A DNA stretch of 64,000 bases, from assembly GCF_037963865.1 (NCBI RefSeq), contig NZ_CP150170.1, forward strand, positions 4,650,001 through 4,714,000, read 5' to 3'. Positions within the stretch are counted from its first letter, which is position 1. Each line of letters opens with the position of its first letter. The position numbers were made by a program, and so were the translations under genes. Under the pieces are notes generated by a model. It saw only the letters and a program-made list of their open reading frames with translations, was not told the DNA's origin and ran no database searches. Of this stretch, positions 17,560 through 27,131 are shown piece after piece. The DNA is from Paenibacillus sp. FSL R10-2734. Its GTDB lineage: Bacteria > Bacillota > Bacilli > Paenibacillales > Paenibacillaceae.

Positions 17560-18426
17560 TTAATTGTCCAGCTTTCGTACATCCACTTTCACAGTCAAAG
17601 AGCCTGCTTCACCTCGATATACACCTTTTACAGGTACAATATCTTTATAATCCCGTCCGTGACCTAACTTAATATAACGCCAATTGACCTCAACATTATT
17701 AGTCGGATCGAACCCAAGCCAACCTGTACCCGGAATGTGAGTCTCCACCCAAGCATGTGAGGCTTGCTCGAAATTAGCATTACTCCCTTGCAGATCACCA
17801 ACAAAATGATATCCACTAACATATCTGGACGGCAGACCGACACTACGGCAGACAGCGATCATTAAATGAGCATAATCCTGACATACTCCGCGTTTGAGTT
17901 TCAGTGCTTTTTTTACCGTCGTATTTACACTTGTAGCTTCAGGGTCATAGGTGAACTGTTCATATATCGTAGCAGATAATTTAAGAATCCATTCATACAT
18001 ATCCTCAGTTTCATTAAAAGGGTACTGTGAGGCGAACTCCACCAATTCAGGGGTCACCTCGGTATAACGAGTCGGCAAAATAAACTCAATATAACGATTC
18101 TGAAAATCCTCATCATTTAACAGTTTAACTTGTTCTTCAAGAGATGTTCTCGGGAGATCTGCACCTTGCGCTTTATCCAGCGTAACTACAGTAGCTTTAG
18201 TGTGGATGATCATCTCCGTGTGCGGCTTATTGACCGAATAGGCATGAACTCGATTCCCGAAGAAATCCTCATAGGTTAATAGATTGGCTGGCGGGTAAAT
18301 TTCTACTTCATGATGATAACAGGATTGGCGATAATTCGTACGCGGCGTGAGTCTGATCTCATTGACACTGTCCGTAACCGGCTCTGGATAGCTGTATGTG
18401 GTGGTATGATTGATTTGTATCTTCAT
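17560..18426 (-). CDS. Transglutaminase-like cysteine peptidase family protein
   Basis: 288 residues: an N-terminal bacterial transglutaminase-like beta domain (residues 1-85, MKIQINHTTTYSYPEPVTDS) and a transglutaminase core. The Cys-His-Asp triad is visible as KLKRGVCQDYAHLMIAVCRS (Cys about 172), QASHAWVETHIPG (His about 217) and LGFDPTNN (Asp about 233). It is the third gene of a conserved trio with the alpha-E and ATP-grasp proteins, overlapping the alpha-E gene by 4 bases. The trio is thought to make or break an uncharacterised peptide-like product; the substrate is unknown. Confidence 0.9.
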   Translation of the reverse strand: MKIQINHTTTYSYPEPVTDSVNEIRLTPRTNYRQSCYHHEVEIYPPANLLTYEDFFGNRVHAYSVNKPHTEMIIHTKATVVTLDKAQGADLPRTSLEEQVKLLNDEDFQNRYIEFILPTRYTEVTPELVEFASQYPFNETEDMYEWILKLSATIYEQFTYDPEATSVNTTVKKALKLKRGVCQDYAHLMIAVCRSVGLPSRYVSGYHFVGDLQGSNANFEQASHAWVETHIPGTGWLGFDPTNNVEVNWRYIKLGHGRDYKDIVPVKGVYRGEAGSLTVKVDVRKLDN

Positions 18427-19376
18427 ACAGACACTCCTTCTCGACGAAAAAAGGCGCCCTCCATTGTTTTACCAAGTTTTTGACAAGATATCACTAACGC
18501 TTTAAGCACATCTTCCACCAGCTCGCCGGACATTTCTTCTTTTTCCATGTAATCCAGCTCTGCTTTAAGTTTACCCGCTTGACGAATGACCTTCTCATGG
18601 CCTGAGCCTTTTTCAGAGGAATCCAGTTCAAGCTTTGCTAAATGCTCCTCCAGCTGATGAAAAGAAAAACGTACGGAACGTGGGAATTTGGGATTCGCAA
18701 TCAAGAAATCTAAAATGCTCTCCGGAGACATGGCATCTGCATAATAACGTCGAAACGCCTGATACCCACTTACGGATTTAAGCACAGCCTGCAGCTGAGT
18801 ATAAACCGCGTTAAGCTCTTTGAATCGGCAGGAGGCAATGACCGCCTGCAAGATACGAGTTGTATTCTCTGCTCGCTCTAGAAACCGCCCGCTCTCAATG
18901 AAATGCCACTCATTCCCTCTAAGCATTACCGACTGCTCTGCTCCGAGAAACATGGCTGTACGCTCCTTAACCTGCTGATAGAACTGATGTGGGCCGCTCA
19001 TAATATCTGCAACTGAACGCTCACCAAGCCATAGGTTGAAGCTGTTGACAACATCCCATAATTCACTTGGAAGCTGCTGACGGAGTGTGCGAAGATTATT
19101 TCTAGCATGATGTACACAGGAGAATAATGAATTAGAATTGCCTAAATCAAGTGTGATGAAAGATAGTACATCCTGCTCCGAAAAGGTTTCGAACTGCTGC
19201 AAATATTCACCTCGAACACCCAATGCATCGATCAATCTTGACCATTTATGTCCTTCTTCTTGAAAATCCTCTTCCTGCTGGATATGATAATGAACATTAA
19301 TTAGCCGCGCATGATTCTCTGCCCTTTCAATATATCGGCCGATCCAGAACAAAGCCTCAGCATTTCGATTCAGCAT
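18423..19376 (-). CDS. Alpha-E domain protein (DUF403)
   Basis: 317 residues, all-helical, beginning with the family signature MLNRNAEALFWIGRYIERAE. Further helices carry conserved RFLERAENTTRIL (about residues 160-172) and GYQAFRRYYADAMSPESILDF. Alpha-E proteins occur beside circularly permuted ATP-grasp enzymes and transglutaminases, as here, and are presumed to be a partner or carrier in a peptide-ligase-like pathway. The molecular role is unproven. It lies 72 bases downstream of the ATP-grasp gene and overlaps the transglutaminase gene (ATGA). Confidence 0.9.
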   Translation of the reverse strand: MLNRNAEALFWIGRYIERAENHARLINVHYHIQQEEDFQEEGHKWSRLIDALGVRGEYLQQFETFSEQDVLSFITLDLGNSNSLFSCVHHARNNLRTLRQQLPSELWDVVNSFNLWLGERSVADIMSGPHQFYQQVKERTAMFLGAEQSVMLRGNEWHFIESGRFLERAENTTRILQAVIASCRFKELNAVYTQLQAVLKSVSGYQAFRRYYADAMSPESILDFLIANPKFPRSVRFSFHQLEEHLAKLELDSSEKGSGHEKVIRQAGKLKAELDYMEKEEMSGELVEDVLKALVISCQKLGKTMEGAFFRREGVSV

Positions 19377-19448
19377 CTCCAGCCACTCCCTTATCCTACA
19401 AATTGACGCTGCATTTTGCTATTCATCTAAGAAGTTCAAGTGGCAATA

Positions 19449-20912
19449 TCAAGCCATTACCCAAGTATCTTTTACCCCACCACCTTGCGAGGAATTCACG
19501 ACCAATGACCCTTCTTTCATCGCCACTCGTGTCAATCCTCCAGGTATGACATGCGGCTTCCGGTCAGCACCCATTAACACAAAAGCTCGAAGGTCGATAT
19601 GTCTTGGCACCATAGTTCCCCCTGACAATACCGGTGCTCTGGATAGAGACATAATCGGCTGAGCAATATAACGCTCTGGGTCCGCAATAATCTTCATTCG
19701 GAATTCAGCCAGTTCTTCCTTCGTTGCTTCGCATCCGATCAACATCCCGTACCCCCCTGATAAAGAAGTCTCCTTAACAACCATTTCTGATAGGTTCTCA
19801 AGAACATACAAGCGTTCATCCGGTCTTCCTAGCAAATAGGTCGGAACATTACCAAGAATCGGTTCTTCATTTAGATAATAACGAATCATATCCGGTACAT
19901 AGACATACATCGCTTTATCATCTGCAACACCGGTTCCAGGGGCATTAGCAATAGCTACATTCCCTGCTCGATACGCATTCATCAGACCCGCCACCCCTAG
20001 TAGTGAATCCGGCTGAAACGCTAACGGATCGATGAAATCATCATCCAATCGACGATATAACACATCCACACGGCGCAGTCCGTTCATTTCTTTCAAATAT
20101 ATTTTGTGATCTTTTGCAACCAAATCTCGTCCTTCAACCAAATGGATACCCATCTGCTGTGCTAAAAAAGCATGCTCATAATAAGCAGAATTGTATTCCC
20201 CAGGAGTAAGGAGTGCTATAACCGGATCTGACTTCCGTGATGGAGAAAGACTACGCAGAACAGATAAAAAGCGATTCAAGCTATGATCAACATCTCGTAT
20301 GGAGCTGGCAAAGGATAATTCAGGAAACAACTGATTCATAAGCGTTCTGCCTTTAAAAAGATATGAAAAGCCTGAAGGTGTTCGTAGATTGTCTTCAAGC
20401 ACATAATATTGCCCATCGTGATGGCGGATAAGATCAATTCCCGAAGTAGTGATGTAAGTACCACCTGGCACTCGTAGCCCCGCCATTTCAGGCCGGAAAT
20501 AACAGTTGGAGATGATCATACGCCTCGGGACGATTCCATCTTTAACAATGTACTGTTCATGGTAGATATCATGAATGAACAAATTCAAAGCGGTGATACG
20601 CTGAATAATTCCAGCTTCTATCCTCACCCATTCATTCTTAGGAATTATGCGTGGAATCATATCGAAGGGGATCGTTCGCTCCATGGGATGATCCTGCGCC
20701 GGATTGTAAAGCGTAAAAGTAATTCCTTCCTCCATCATCCTGCGCTGCATCAAATTCTGCTTACCCAGAAGCTCTTCGGAGCTCATTCCGGAAAACATGC
20801 GATTCACATGTCTGTAGTGCGGCCGGACACTCCTCTTATCCGCATACATTTCATCGAAAAAATGTTGTAGCGGATACGGAGACAGACCTGGCAGAGGATC
20901 TAATTTGGACAT
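19449..20912 (-). CDS. Circularly permuted ATP-grasp type 2 protein (DUF404/DUF407)
   Basis: 487 residues. I chose the ATG at 20912 because AAAGGAG precedes it by 8 bases; an upstream in-frame TTG has no ribosome site. Family markers: FDMIPRIIPKNEWVRIEAGI, NLFIHDIYHEQYIVKDGIVP, YYVLEDNLRTPSGFSYLFKG, VDVLYRRLDDDFIDPL, VKETSLSGGYGMLIG. These enzymes have an ATP-grasp fold and are inferred to make amide bonds. It is the first gene of the ATP-grasp / alpha-E / transglutaminase operon. Confidence 0.9.
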   Translation of the reverse strand: MSKLDPLPGLSPYPLQHFFDEMYADKRSVRPHYRHVNRMFSGMSSEELLGKQNLMQRRMMEEGITFTLYNPAQDHPMERTIPFDMIPRIIPKNEWVRIEAGIIQRITALNLFIHDIYHEQYIVKDGIVPRRMIISNCYFRPEMAGLRVPGGTYITTSGIDLIRHHDGQYYVLEDNLRTPSGFSYLFKGRTLMNQLFPELSFASSIRDVDHSLNRFLSVLRSLSPSRKSDPVIALLTPGEYNSAYYEHAFLAQQMGIHLVEGRDLVAKDHKIYLKEMNGLRRVDVLYRRLDDDFIDPLAFQPDSLLGVAGLMNAYRAGNVAIANAPGTGVADDKAMYVYVPDMIRYYLNEEPILGNVPTYLLGRPDERLYVLENLSEMVVKETSLSGGYGMLIGCEATKEELAEFRMKIIADPERYIAQPIMSLSRAPVLSGGTMVPRHIDLRAFVLMGADRKPHVIPGGLTRVAMKEGSLVVNSSQGGGVKDTWVMA

Positions 20913-21371
20913 GAGCCCGACTCCTTTCGACAAATGTTATCTTTACTAACAAAACATATTCCACTTTCAGAAAACACCCATGAAAATATTGGTTTGTATT
21001 TCCATAATACGTAAATTGTATAACTGATGTCAATATATATAACAGAGATTTGTTATCTCTGAATATTTCAGCGCGTTGGAATCGCTTCCTTTCTCTCTTA
21101 TATAGGTTGCCGGAGCTGAAATGTAGTTTCTTCATTGAATTGTATGCAGGAGTCGTGACAAGCATTACTATTATGAATTTTTCATATGTTGGTTTTTTTA
21201 TATAGTTGTGCAGATTAGTGATTTCAATAAATAGTGATGAACTTGAGACGTCAGGATAGTGAATTTATAGAGCACAACTATCGTATGTTAGTTGACCTAG
21301 AAGAGGCACAGCTATCAAGCAGTGTAACGCATAGGGAGTCGTATTTTTTGGGGAAATCACATGTTGGGAGG
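20913..21371. other. Gene-free AT-rich stretch
   Basis: It holds the promoter region of the ATP-grasp operon (minus strand) and separates it from ftsY. The open frames here are short, without ribosome sites, and I see no family similarity or repeat. Confidence 0.6.
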
Positions 21372-21383
21372 AAAAAAAAGAAC

Positions 21384-21414
21384 GTCCCCATGAACTAAAA
21401 GCAGTTTTGAGGAC
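21384..21414 (-). terminator. Intrinsic terminator of ftsY
   Basis: On the minus strand, GTCCTCAAAACT pairs with AGTTCATGGGGAC (outer GTCC/GGAC and inner AACT/AGTT), followed by TTTTTTTT. Confidence 0.7.
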
Positions 21415-21459
21415 ACTCCTTGTAAATGTTGCTTATGAAAGTGGTGTTGATTTCTATAA

Positions 21460-22458
21460 CTAGGCTTGCTCTTCAGTCTCTTCTTCCTCCGAAATTAATC
21501 CGGCAAAAAGAGCATGCACGAACTGCTGAGAATCAAATGGCTGCAAATCTTCCATCTTTTCTCCGAGCCCTACAAACTTCACAGGTAAGTTCATTTCCTG
21601 ACGTATCGCAACAACAATTCCGCCTTTAGCCGTACCGTCCAGCTTCGTTAAGACGAGCCCTGTTACCCCACTCTTTTCGCCAAATAGCTTAGCTTGAGTT
21701 AGCGCATTTTGACCTGTCGTCGCATCTAGCACCATCAGTACTTCATGCGGAGCACTAGGGATTTCTCTTTGAATGACGCGGAAGATCTTATTGAGCTCTT
21801 CCATCAGATTGCTCTTATTTTGAAGTCTACCTGCGGTATCACAAATCAAAATATCCACATTCCGCTGCTTAGCCGCTTGAACGGCATCGAACATAACAGC
21901 GGCTGGGTCGGAGCCTGCTTGTTGCTTAATTACGTCTACGCCTGCACGTTGGCCCCAAACTTCGAGTTGTTCAATCGCCCCGGCACGGAACGTATCCCCC
22001 GCAGCCAAAAGAACTTTTTTACCCTCTTGTTTGTACCGATGTGCTAGCTTACCGATGGTAGTTGTCTTGCCCACTCCATTAACCCCAACGAACAAGATAA
22101 CCGTAATTCCATCCGGATTTTCCTTCAGAGTATTATCATCATCTCCGCGCAGCAATTCCATAAGCATACGAGACAAAATCGGTTGCAGCTCAGCAGCATC
22201 TTCAATACGTTTTTGCTTCACTTCGGCGCGCAGATCCTCGACAAGTTTCATCACTGTGTTAACGCCTACGTCTGCACCAATCAAGATTTCTTCCAGCTCT
22301 TCGTAGAACTCTTCATCTATTTTTTTACGGCGGATAATAAGATCTGCTACCTTCTCAACAAAGCCTTTACGGGTTTTCTCTAATCCGTCGCGGAATTGTT
22401 TGGTTACACTTTCCGTTTTGCCGGAAATGCTTTCTTTTAATTTCCTGAAAAAGCTCAT
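21460..22458 (-). CDS. ftsY: Signal recognition particle receptor FtsY
   Basis: 332 residues. A short N-terminal basic helix (no long acidic A domain, as in other Firmicutes) is followed by the NG domain. G1 GVNGVGKTT (about 125-133), DTFRAGA, DTAGR (G3), TKLDGTAKGG (G4) and the closing FVGLGEKMEDLQPF are intact. It binds Ffh-ribosome complexes at the membrane and hydrolyses GTP to release the cargo to Sec. It lies 141 bases downstream of smc; the spacer has an AGTTTTG/CAAAACT mini-hairpin near the ftsY ribosome site (CCTCCT on the plus strand). Confidence 0.95.
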   Translation of the reverse strand: MSFFRKLKESISGKTESVTKQFRDGLEKTRKGFVEKVADLIIRRKKIDEEFYEELEEILIGADVGVNTVMKLVEDLRAEVKQKRIEDAAELQPILSRMLMELLRGDDDNTLKENPDGITVILFVGVNGVGKTTTIGKLAHRYKQEGKKVLLAAGDTFRAGAIEQLEVWGQRAGVDVIKQQAGSDPAAVMFDAVQAAKQRNVDILICDTAGRLQNKSNLMEELNKIFRVIQREIPSAPHEVLMVLDATTGQNALTQAKLFGEKSGVTGLVLTKLDGTAKGGIVVAIRQEMNLPVKFVGLGEKMEDLQPFDSQQFVHALFAGLISEEEETEEQA

Positions 22459-22599
22459 TTGTTTCCTCCTAAAAGTTTTGTGAGCAAAACTTCATTGATT
22501 TAACTTCGTTCAAAACTTGCTTCGGAAGCATATGCTTAGTTTTGTATAGGATCACTACATCGAACTACTTCGTACAAAACTCATTATTTCTGCAAGCCG

Positions 22600-25500
22600 T
22601 TAAGCGATCTCCGCTTCCTCATCCTCTAAACGTACAGAGACAAGCTTGGATACTCCGCCTTCTTCCATCGTTACTCCGTAGAGCACATCCGCCTCTTCCA
22701 TGGTTCCTTTGCGGTGTGTAACGACGATAAATTGCGTTTGTTCCGAGAACTCACGCAAATACTGAGCAAAACGTACAACATTCGCTTCATCAAGCGCGGC
22801 CTCAACTTCATCCAGTACGCAGAACGGAACCGGCTTCACTTGCAGGATGGCAAACAATAAGGCCATTGCAGTTAAGGCGCGTTCCCCGCCGGAGAGCAGC
22901 TGCAGGTTTTGTAGTTTTTTACCCGGTGGTTGGGCTACAATATCTATACCTGTTTCAAGCATATGCTCTGGATCTAGCAGCATGAGATCAGCTCGTCCGC
23001 CTCCGAACAGCTTCGAGAATACCGTACCAAATTGTTTCCGGATCGCATCAAAGGTCTGTTTGAAACGTTTGGACATCTCATCTTCCATCTCACGGATGAC
23101 TTGATACAAGGTAGTCTTAGCTTCGACCAGATCATCTTTTTGTCCACTGAGGAAGGTATAACGCTCATGAACACGTTGGTACTCCTCAATCGCTCCTAAG
23201 TTAACTTCACCTAGTGCAGAAATACTGCGTTTCAAACGCTGTACATCCGCTTGAGCGGCAGGCACATCTTCAGGCACAGGATAACGTTGCTTCGCTAGTT
23301 CATAGCTTAGCTCGTAGTCATCACTTAGCTTGCGAAGAATATTATCTAGCTCAACATCAAGTCTACCCACAGCGACTTCAGTGGAGCGTAGCTTGTCCTC
23401 CACGACTCTAAGTGCCTGACGTTGATCCTTGGTCTTGCTTTCCTCTAGTTCAAGCTTACGAGACAATGCTGAGCGTTCTGCACGAGCAAAATCCAAAGTT
23501 CCGGCTGTCTCTTCCTTTTTTAGACGATAGCTATTCAGATCTTCCTTCTGTTTCACGGCTTCTAAAGCATTGCTAGCCAAATCCTGTTCGATCGTATGTA
23601 ACAGATTACGATTCTGGCGCAGCTCCTTATCCTGTGAACCGACATCTTGTCTTAGACGACGTAATTGCTCCTCCAAGGAGAAGATCTCCTGATCAAGCTT
23701 GCCTTCTGAAACCTTCATGCTGGTCAGCTTGCCTTGAAGCTCTTCCTTAGCCGATTCATTCGCTTTACGCGCCGATTCGGCATTACGGATAGCCTCATGA
23801 GCTTCCTTCTCTTCCTTCTCAAGACGCTCAAGCTCAGCAGAGGCTTGTTTCCGAGTCTCCTCGAGCACGCGGACCTCACTCTCAAAGCCACTACGTTCCG
23901 CGCCTGTGCTCTCCACTTGCTCTAGCACATGCCGAAGCTCCTGCTCAAGCTGCTTCAAATCGCCAGAAACGCGCTGCTCTTCTAATCTTTTCTCATCGCC
24001 ATCACGGCGCAGGTCCTCTAGCTTCACGCTAGCTTTCTCCTGCTCTTCACGAAGTCTGGCTATGCCTTGTTTCAGCTTAACAATTTGACGCTCGCTCTCT
24101 TCGATCTCACTGCTCAGCTGATCCAGCTGACGTTTACGACTAAGCAAGCTATTGTTCTTCTTATGCTGGCTACCACCGGTCATAGAGCCCCCGGCATTTA
24201 CTACATCACCCTCAAGCGTAACCACACGATAACGATATTGGAATTTAGCGGCGATACGATTCGCCTGCTCCAGGCTCTCAGCAATAACTACATTACCGAG
24301 CAAGCTGCCAACAATACTAGCATATTTATCATCATATCCTACAAGATCAGAACCAATTCCAACAAAGCCGTCAGCGTCTTCCACCATTCCACGGTCACTG
24401 CCAGAAATTTGGCGTGGTCGGATAACATCAAGTGGGAGGAAAGTAGCTCGTCCCAACTGACGTTGCTTTAGAAAAGATATCGCTTGACGAGATACGGTCT
24501 CATTATCCATGACCACGTGTTGAAGGGATGCACCCAGCGCAGTCTCGACAGCCATTTCTAGCTTCTCTGGAACGGAGATGAGCTCAGCAACCGCACCATG
24601 CACCCCGTTAAGCTGTCCTTTACGGGCCCCTTTAAGAACTTCTTTAACTCCAAGCATAAAGCCGTCGAAATCATCCTGCATTTCTTTCATGGTCTCATGA
24701 CGAGAGACTTGCGCTTCCCGCTTCTGTTCCCACTTCCGCAGCCCTGACTGTGTCTCTTCAATCAGCTTCTGACGTTTGCTAAGCTGTTCACTTTCAGTAA
24801 TGTAAGCACCACGAAGATTGCTTAGTTCCTTCCCAAGCTGGGCTATCTTGTCTTTTAGCACTTTCTGGCTGGCAGTTAATTCTTCGTGCCGTGCTGTCCA
24901 TTTGCCGCTTTCTTCTTCACTGCGGCTCATGCGACGTTCCAGATTCTCCTTCTGTTGATCCGCGTAACGAATTTCGTTACGTGCATTCGCCATCAGGTTC
25001 ATTAACTCCAAGAGCGCACTCTTCAGCTTCTCTTCCTGGCTCTGACTAATACCATCAGCAACACCTTCGAGCCGTGACTCTTCTTCTTCGATCTGACTCC
25101 GAAGCTCAACAAGCTTAAGACGTGACGCTTCCAGCTTAATTTCAAAATCCCCAAGCTCACGCTGTCGATCCGCAGACCGCTCACCTACAGAGCCTAATGT
25201 GAGCATTAACTGTTCCCGATTGCTCTCTAGGTTACGCTTGCGCTCCTTCAGCACTTCCCCATAGCCTTCGCTCTTCTCAAAAGCTTCACTATACCGGAGC
25301 AATTGTTCTTGCTGCTTCTCGATCTGTTCTTCTAACGTACGCAGTTCAGAACGTCCACTTTCCAGCTTGGCATCATGGGCTGAGACAACTGTAGACAGCT
25401 CCAGTTGCTCATCCTTTAAAGTTTCAAGCTTGGCGTTACCTTCCTGCCAAGCGGTATGAATCCCTTCAATCTGGTGCACATAAACTGAGATTTCCTGATG

Positions 25501-26169
25501 TTTCAGTTGTTCCCGAAGTTCCTTAAAGCGAGTCGCCTTCTCCGACTGATCCTTTAGAGGCCCAATCTGATCCTCGAGCTCACTAAGCAAATCGTGAATA
25601 CGAAGCAAGTTTTGCTCCGTGTCGTCGAGCTTTCGACTTGCATCTTTTTTGCGCGATTTATATTTCACAATACCCGATGCCTCTTCAAAGATGCCTCGCC
25701 GATCCTCGGAACGAGTACTCAGAATCTCTTCAATCCGACCCTGACCGATGATCGAATAAGCCTCACGTCCGATACCGGTATCCATGAACAGCTCTGTGAT
25801 ATCCTTCAGACGGCAGGATTGCTTATTAATTAAATATTCACTTTCACCGCTACGGTGAACACGCCGAGTCACTGTAACTTCGCTGAAATCCAGTGGTAGC
25901 GTGTGATCCTCATTATCGAGCGTAAGTGATACTTCACCATAATTCACAGCTTTACGCGCGTCACTGCCGGCAAAAATAATATCTTCCATCTTGCCGCCAC
26001 GCAGTGATTTAGCACTCTGTTCGCCGAGTACCCAGCGAATGCCGTCAGAAATATTACTCTTGCCGCTTCCGTTCGGGCCAACTACGGCCGTTATTCCGCG
26101 CACAAATTCCATTTCTGTTTTGTCGGCAAATGATTTAAAACCAGCTAATTCTATCCGTTTCAAAAACAT
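22600..26169 (-). CDS. smc: Chromosome partition protein Smc
   Basis: 1189 residues, normal for Smc. The N-terminal ATPase half has Walker A GPNGSGKSN (residues 31-39). Two long coiled-coil arms flank the hinge (about residues 500-680, with GGSMTGGSQHKKNN at its end). The C-terminal half has the signature LSGGERALTAMALLFAILQV, Walker B VLDEVEAALDEANV and a switch-region THRKGTMEEAD. It forms the condensin ring with ScpA and ScpB. It starts 245 bases after rnc, beyond a terminator, and is followed by ftsY, probably on one transcript. Confidence 0.97.
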   Translation of the reverse strand: MFLKRIELAGFKSFADKTEMEFVRGITAVVGPNGSGKSNISDGIRWVLGEQSAKSLRGGKMEDIIFAGSDARKAVNYGEVSLTLDNEDHTLPLDFSEVTVTRRVHRSGESEYLINKQSCRLKDITELFMDTGIGREAYSIIGQGRIEEILSTRSEDRRGIFEEASGIVKYKSRKKDASRKLDDTEQNLLRIHDLLSELEDQIGPLKDQSEKATRFKELREQLKHQEISVYVHQIEGIHTAWQEGNAKLETLKDEQLELSTVVSAHDAKLESGRSELRTLEEQIEKQQEQLLRYSEAFEKSEGYGEVLKERKRNLESNREQLMLTLGSVGERSADRQRELGDFEIKLEASRLKLVELRSQIEEEESRLEGVADGISQSQEEKLKSALLELMNLMANARNEIRYADQQKENLERRMSRSEEESGKWTARHEELTASQKVLKDKIAQLGKELSNLRGAYITESEQLSKRQKLIEETQSGLRKWEQKREAQVSRHETMKEMQDDFDGFMLGVKEVLKGARKGQLNGVHGAVAELISVPEKLEMAVETALGASLQHVVMDNETVSRQAISFLKQRQLGRATFLPLDVIRPRQISGSDRGMVEDADGFVGIGSDLVGYDDKYASIVGSLLGNVVIAESLEQANRIAAKFQYRYRVVTLEGDVVNAGGSMTGGSQHKKNNSLLSRKRQLDQLSSEIEESERQIVKLKQGIARLREEQEKASVKLEDLRRDGDEKRLEEQRVSGDLKQLEQELRHVLEQVESTGAERSGFESEVRVLEETRKQASAELERLEKEEKEAHEAIRNAESARKANESAKEELQGKLTSMKVSEGKLDQEIFSLEEQLRRLRQDVGSQDKELRQNRNLLHTIEQDLASNALEAVKQKEDLNSYRLKKEETAGTLDFARAERSALSRKLELEESKTKDQRQALRVVEDKLRSTEVAVGRLDVELDNILRKLSDDYELSYELAKQRYPVPEDVPAAQADVQRLKRSISALGEVNLGAIEEYQRVHERYTFLSGQKDDLVEAKTTLYQVIREMEDEMSKRFKQTFDAIRKQFGTVFSKLFGGGRADLMLLDPEHMLETGIDIVAQPPGKKLQNLQLLSGGERALTAMALLFAILQVKPVPFCVLDEVEAALDEANVVRFAQYLREFSEQTQFIVVTHRKGTMEEADVLYGVTMEEGGVSKLVSVRLEDEEAEIA

Positions 26170-26235
26170 ACTTGCCTATCACCTCTGACCCATTATACCA
26201 TAGCGTTTATTAGCCTAAAATAGCTCCCTAAATAT

Positions 26236-26285
26236 CCCCACAAAGAGGCGCTTTGCTTCGATGCGTACTCAGGTACTTTGTGGGG
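26236..26285. other. Long hairpin between rnc and smc
   Basis: CCCCACAAAG (26236-26245) pairs perfectly with CTTTGTGGGG (26276-26285) around a 30-base loop. There is no T-run on either side, so it is more likely a leader structure or repeat remnant than a terminator. Confidence 0.5.
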
Positions 26286-26333
26286 GCCCCGAATAAAACG
26301 AGCAATATAAGATTGGGCTATTCTGTCGAAAAA

Positions 26334-26388
26334 GAGCAGCAACGGTCTGAGCTCCGCCTAAACGCCGGTATTCAGACCTTTGCTGCTC
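26334..26388 (-). terminator. Intrinsic terminator of the fab-rnc operon
   Basis: On the minus strand, GAGCAGCAAaGGTCTGA pairs with TCAGACCgTTGCTGCTC, then TTTTT. It ends the fapR-to-rnc transcript and leaves smc-ftsY with its own promoter. Confidence 0.85.
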
Positions 26389-26414
26389 TCCTCCGCTTGT
26401 CCTCATGATGCAAT

Positions 26415-27119
26415 TCAAGCACCATCTGCTTTCAGATGCAACAGTGCAGCTGCTGCAGCCTGCTGCTCTGCTTCCTTCTTGGAGCGGCCGCTCCCTTTAC
26501 CAAGTGAACGGTTAGTCATTAACACTTCAGAGACGAATTCACGCTCATGCGCGGGTCCCCGTTCTTCAATGATCCGATATTCCAACGTACCCATATTGTG
26601 CTGCTGAATTAGCTCTTGCAGTTCCGTCTTGTAATCGGTCATCTGCATTTGCAGTTTCCCATCCGTCTCCACAAGTGGAAATACGTGATTATCAAGAAAA
26701 GACCTTACAGTTTCCAGTCCTTGGTCAAGATAAAGCGCTCCCACGAAGGATTCGAACACATCAGCCAGCAGGGCCGGGCGAGTACGTCCGCCCGTAAGTT
26801 CTTCCCCTTTTCCCAGCAGTACATAACGTCCAAACCCTAAACTTTCAGCAAACTTAACCAGCGAAGGCTCGCATACGATAGCGGCACGCAGCTTGGTCAG
26901 TTCCCCTTCAGGTCGATCTGGCAACAGATTGTACAAATATTCAGAAACCGTCAACTCCAGTACAGCATCCCCTAGAAACTCGAGACGCTCATTGTCCTGA
27001 TGCTGATTGAAACGGTGTTCATTCACATAAGATGCATGGGTAAAGGCCTGCTTCAGAAGCACAGAATCGTGAAATTGGATTTGAAGTTGCTGTTGTAACT
27101 GCTTCAGTTCTCCTTTCAC
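26415..27119 (-). CDS. rnc: Ribonuclease III
   Basis: 234 residues. The catalytic signature ERLEFLGDAVLEL (residues 44-56) and a second acidic cluster ADVFESFVGALYLD (about 118-131) supply the metal ligands. A dsRNA-binding domain occupies about residues 160-230 (DYKTELQELIQQ, SLGKGSGRSKKEAEQQAAAA). It cleaves double-stranded RNA in rRNA maturation. The start is a GTG at 27119 preceded by AAGGGG. It is the last gene of the fatty-acid operon, 12 bases after fabF. Confidence 0.95.
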   Translation of the reverse strand: MKGELKQLQQQLQIQFHDSVLLKQAFTHASYVNEHRFNQHQDNERLEFLGDAVLELTVSEYLYNLLPDRPEGELTKLRAAIVCEPSLVKFAESLGFGRYVLLGKGEELTGGRTRPALLADVFESFVGALYLDQGLETVRSFLDNHVFPLVETDGKLQMQMTDYKTELQELIQQHNMGTLEYRIIEERGPAHEREFVSEVLMTNRSLGKGSGRSKKEAEQQAAAAALLHLKADGA

Positions 27120-27131
27120 CGCGCTGTCCCC

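Noticed and set aside
20851..21165. 104-codon minus-strand frame upstream of the ATP-grasp gene
   Set aside because: Overlaps the ATP-grasp start out of frame, no ribosome site, basic low-complexity composition.
26415..26840. Plus-strand frames inside rnc
   Set aside because: Shadow frames of the highly conserved rnc gene.
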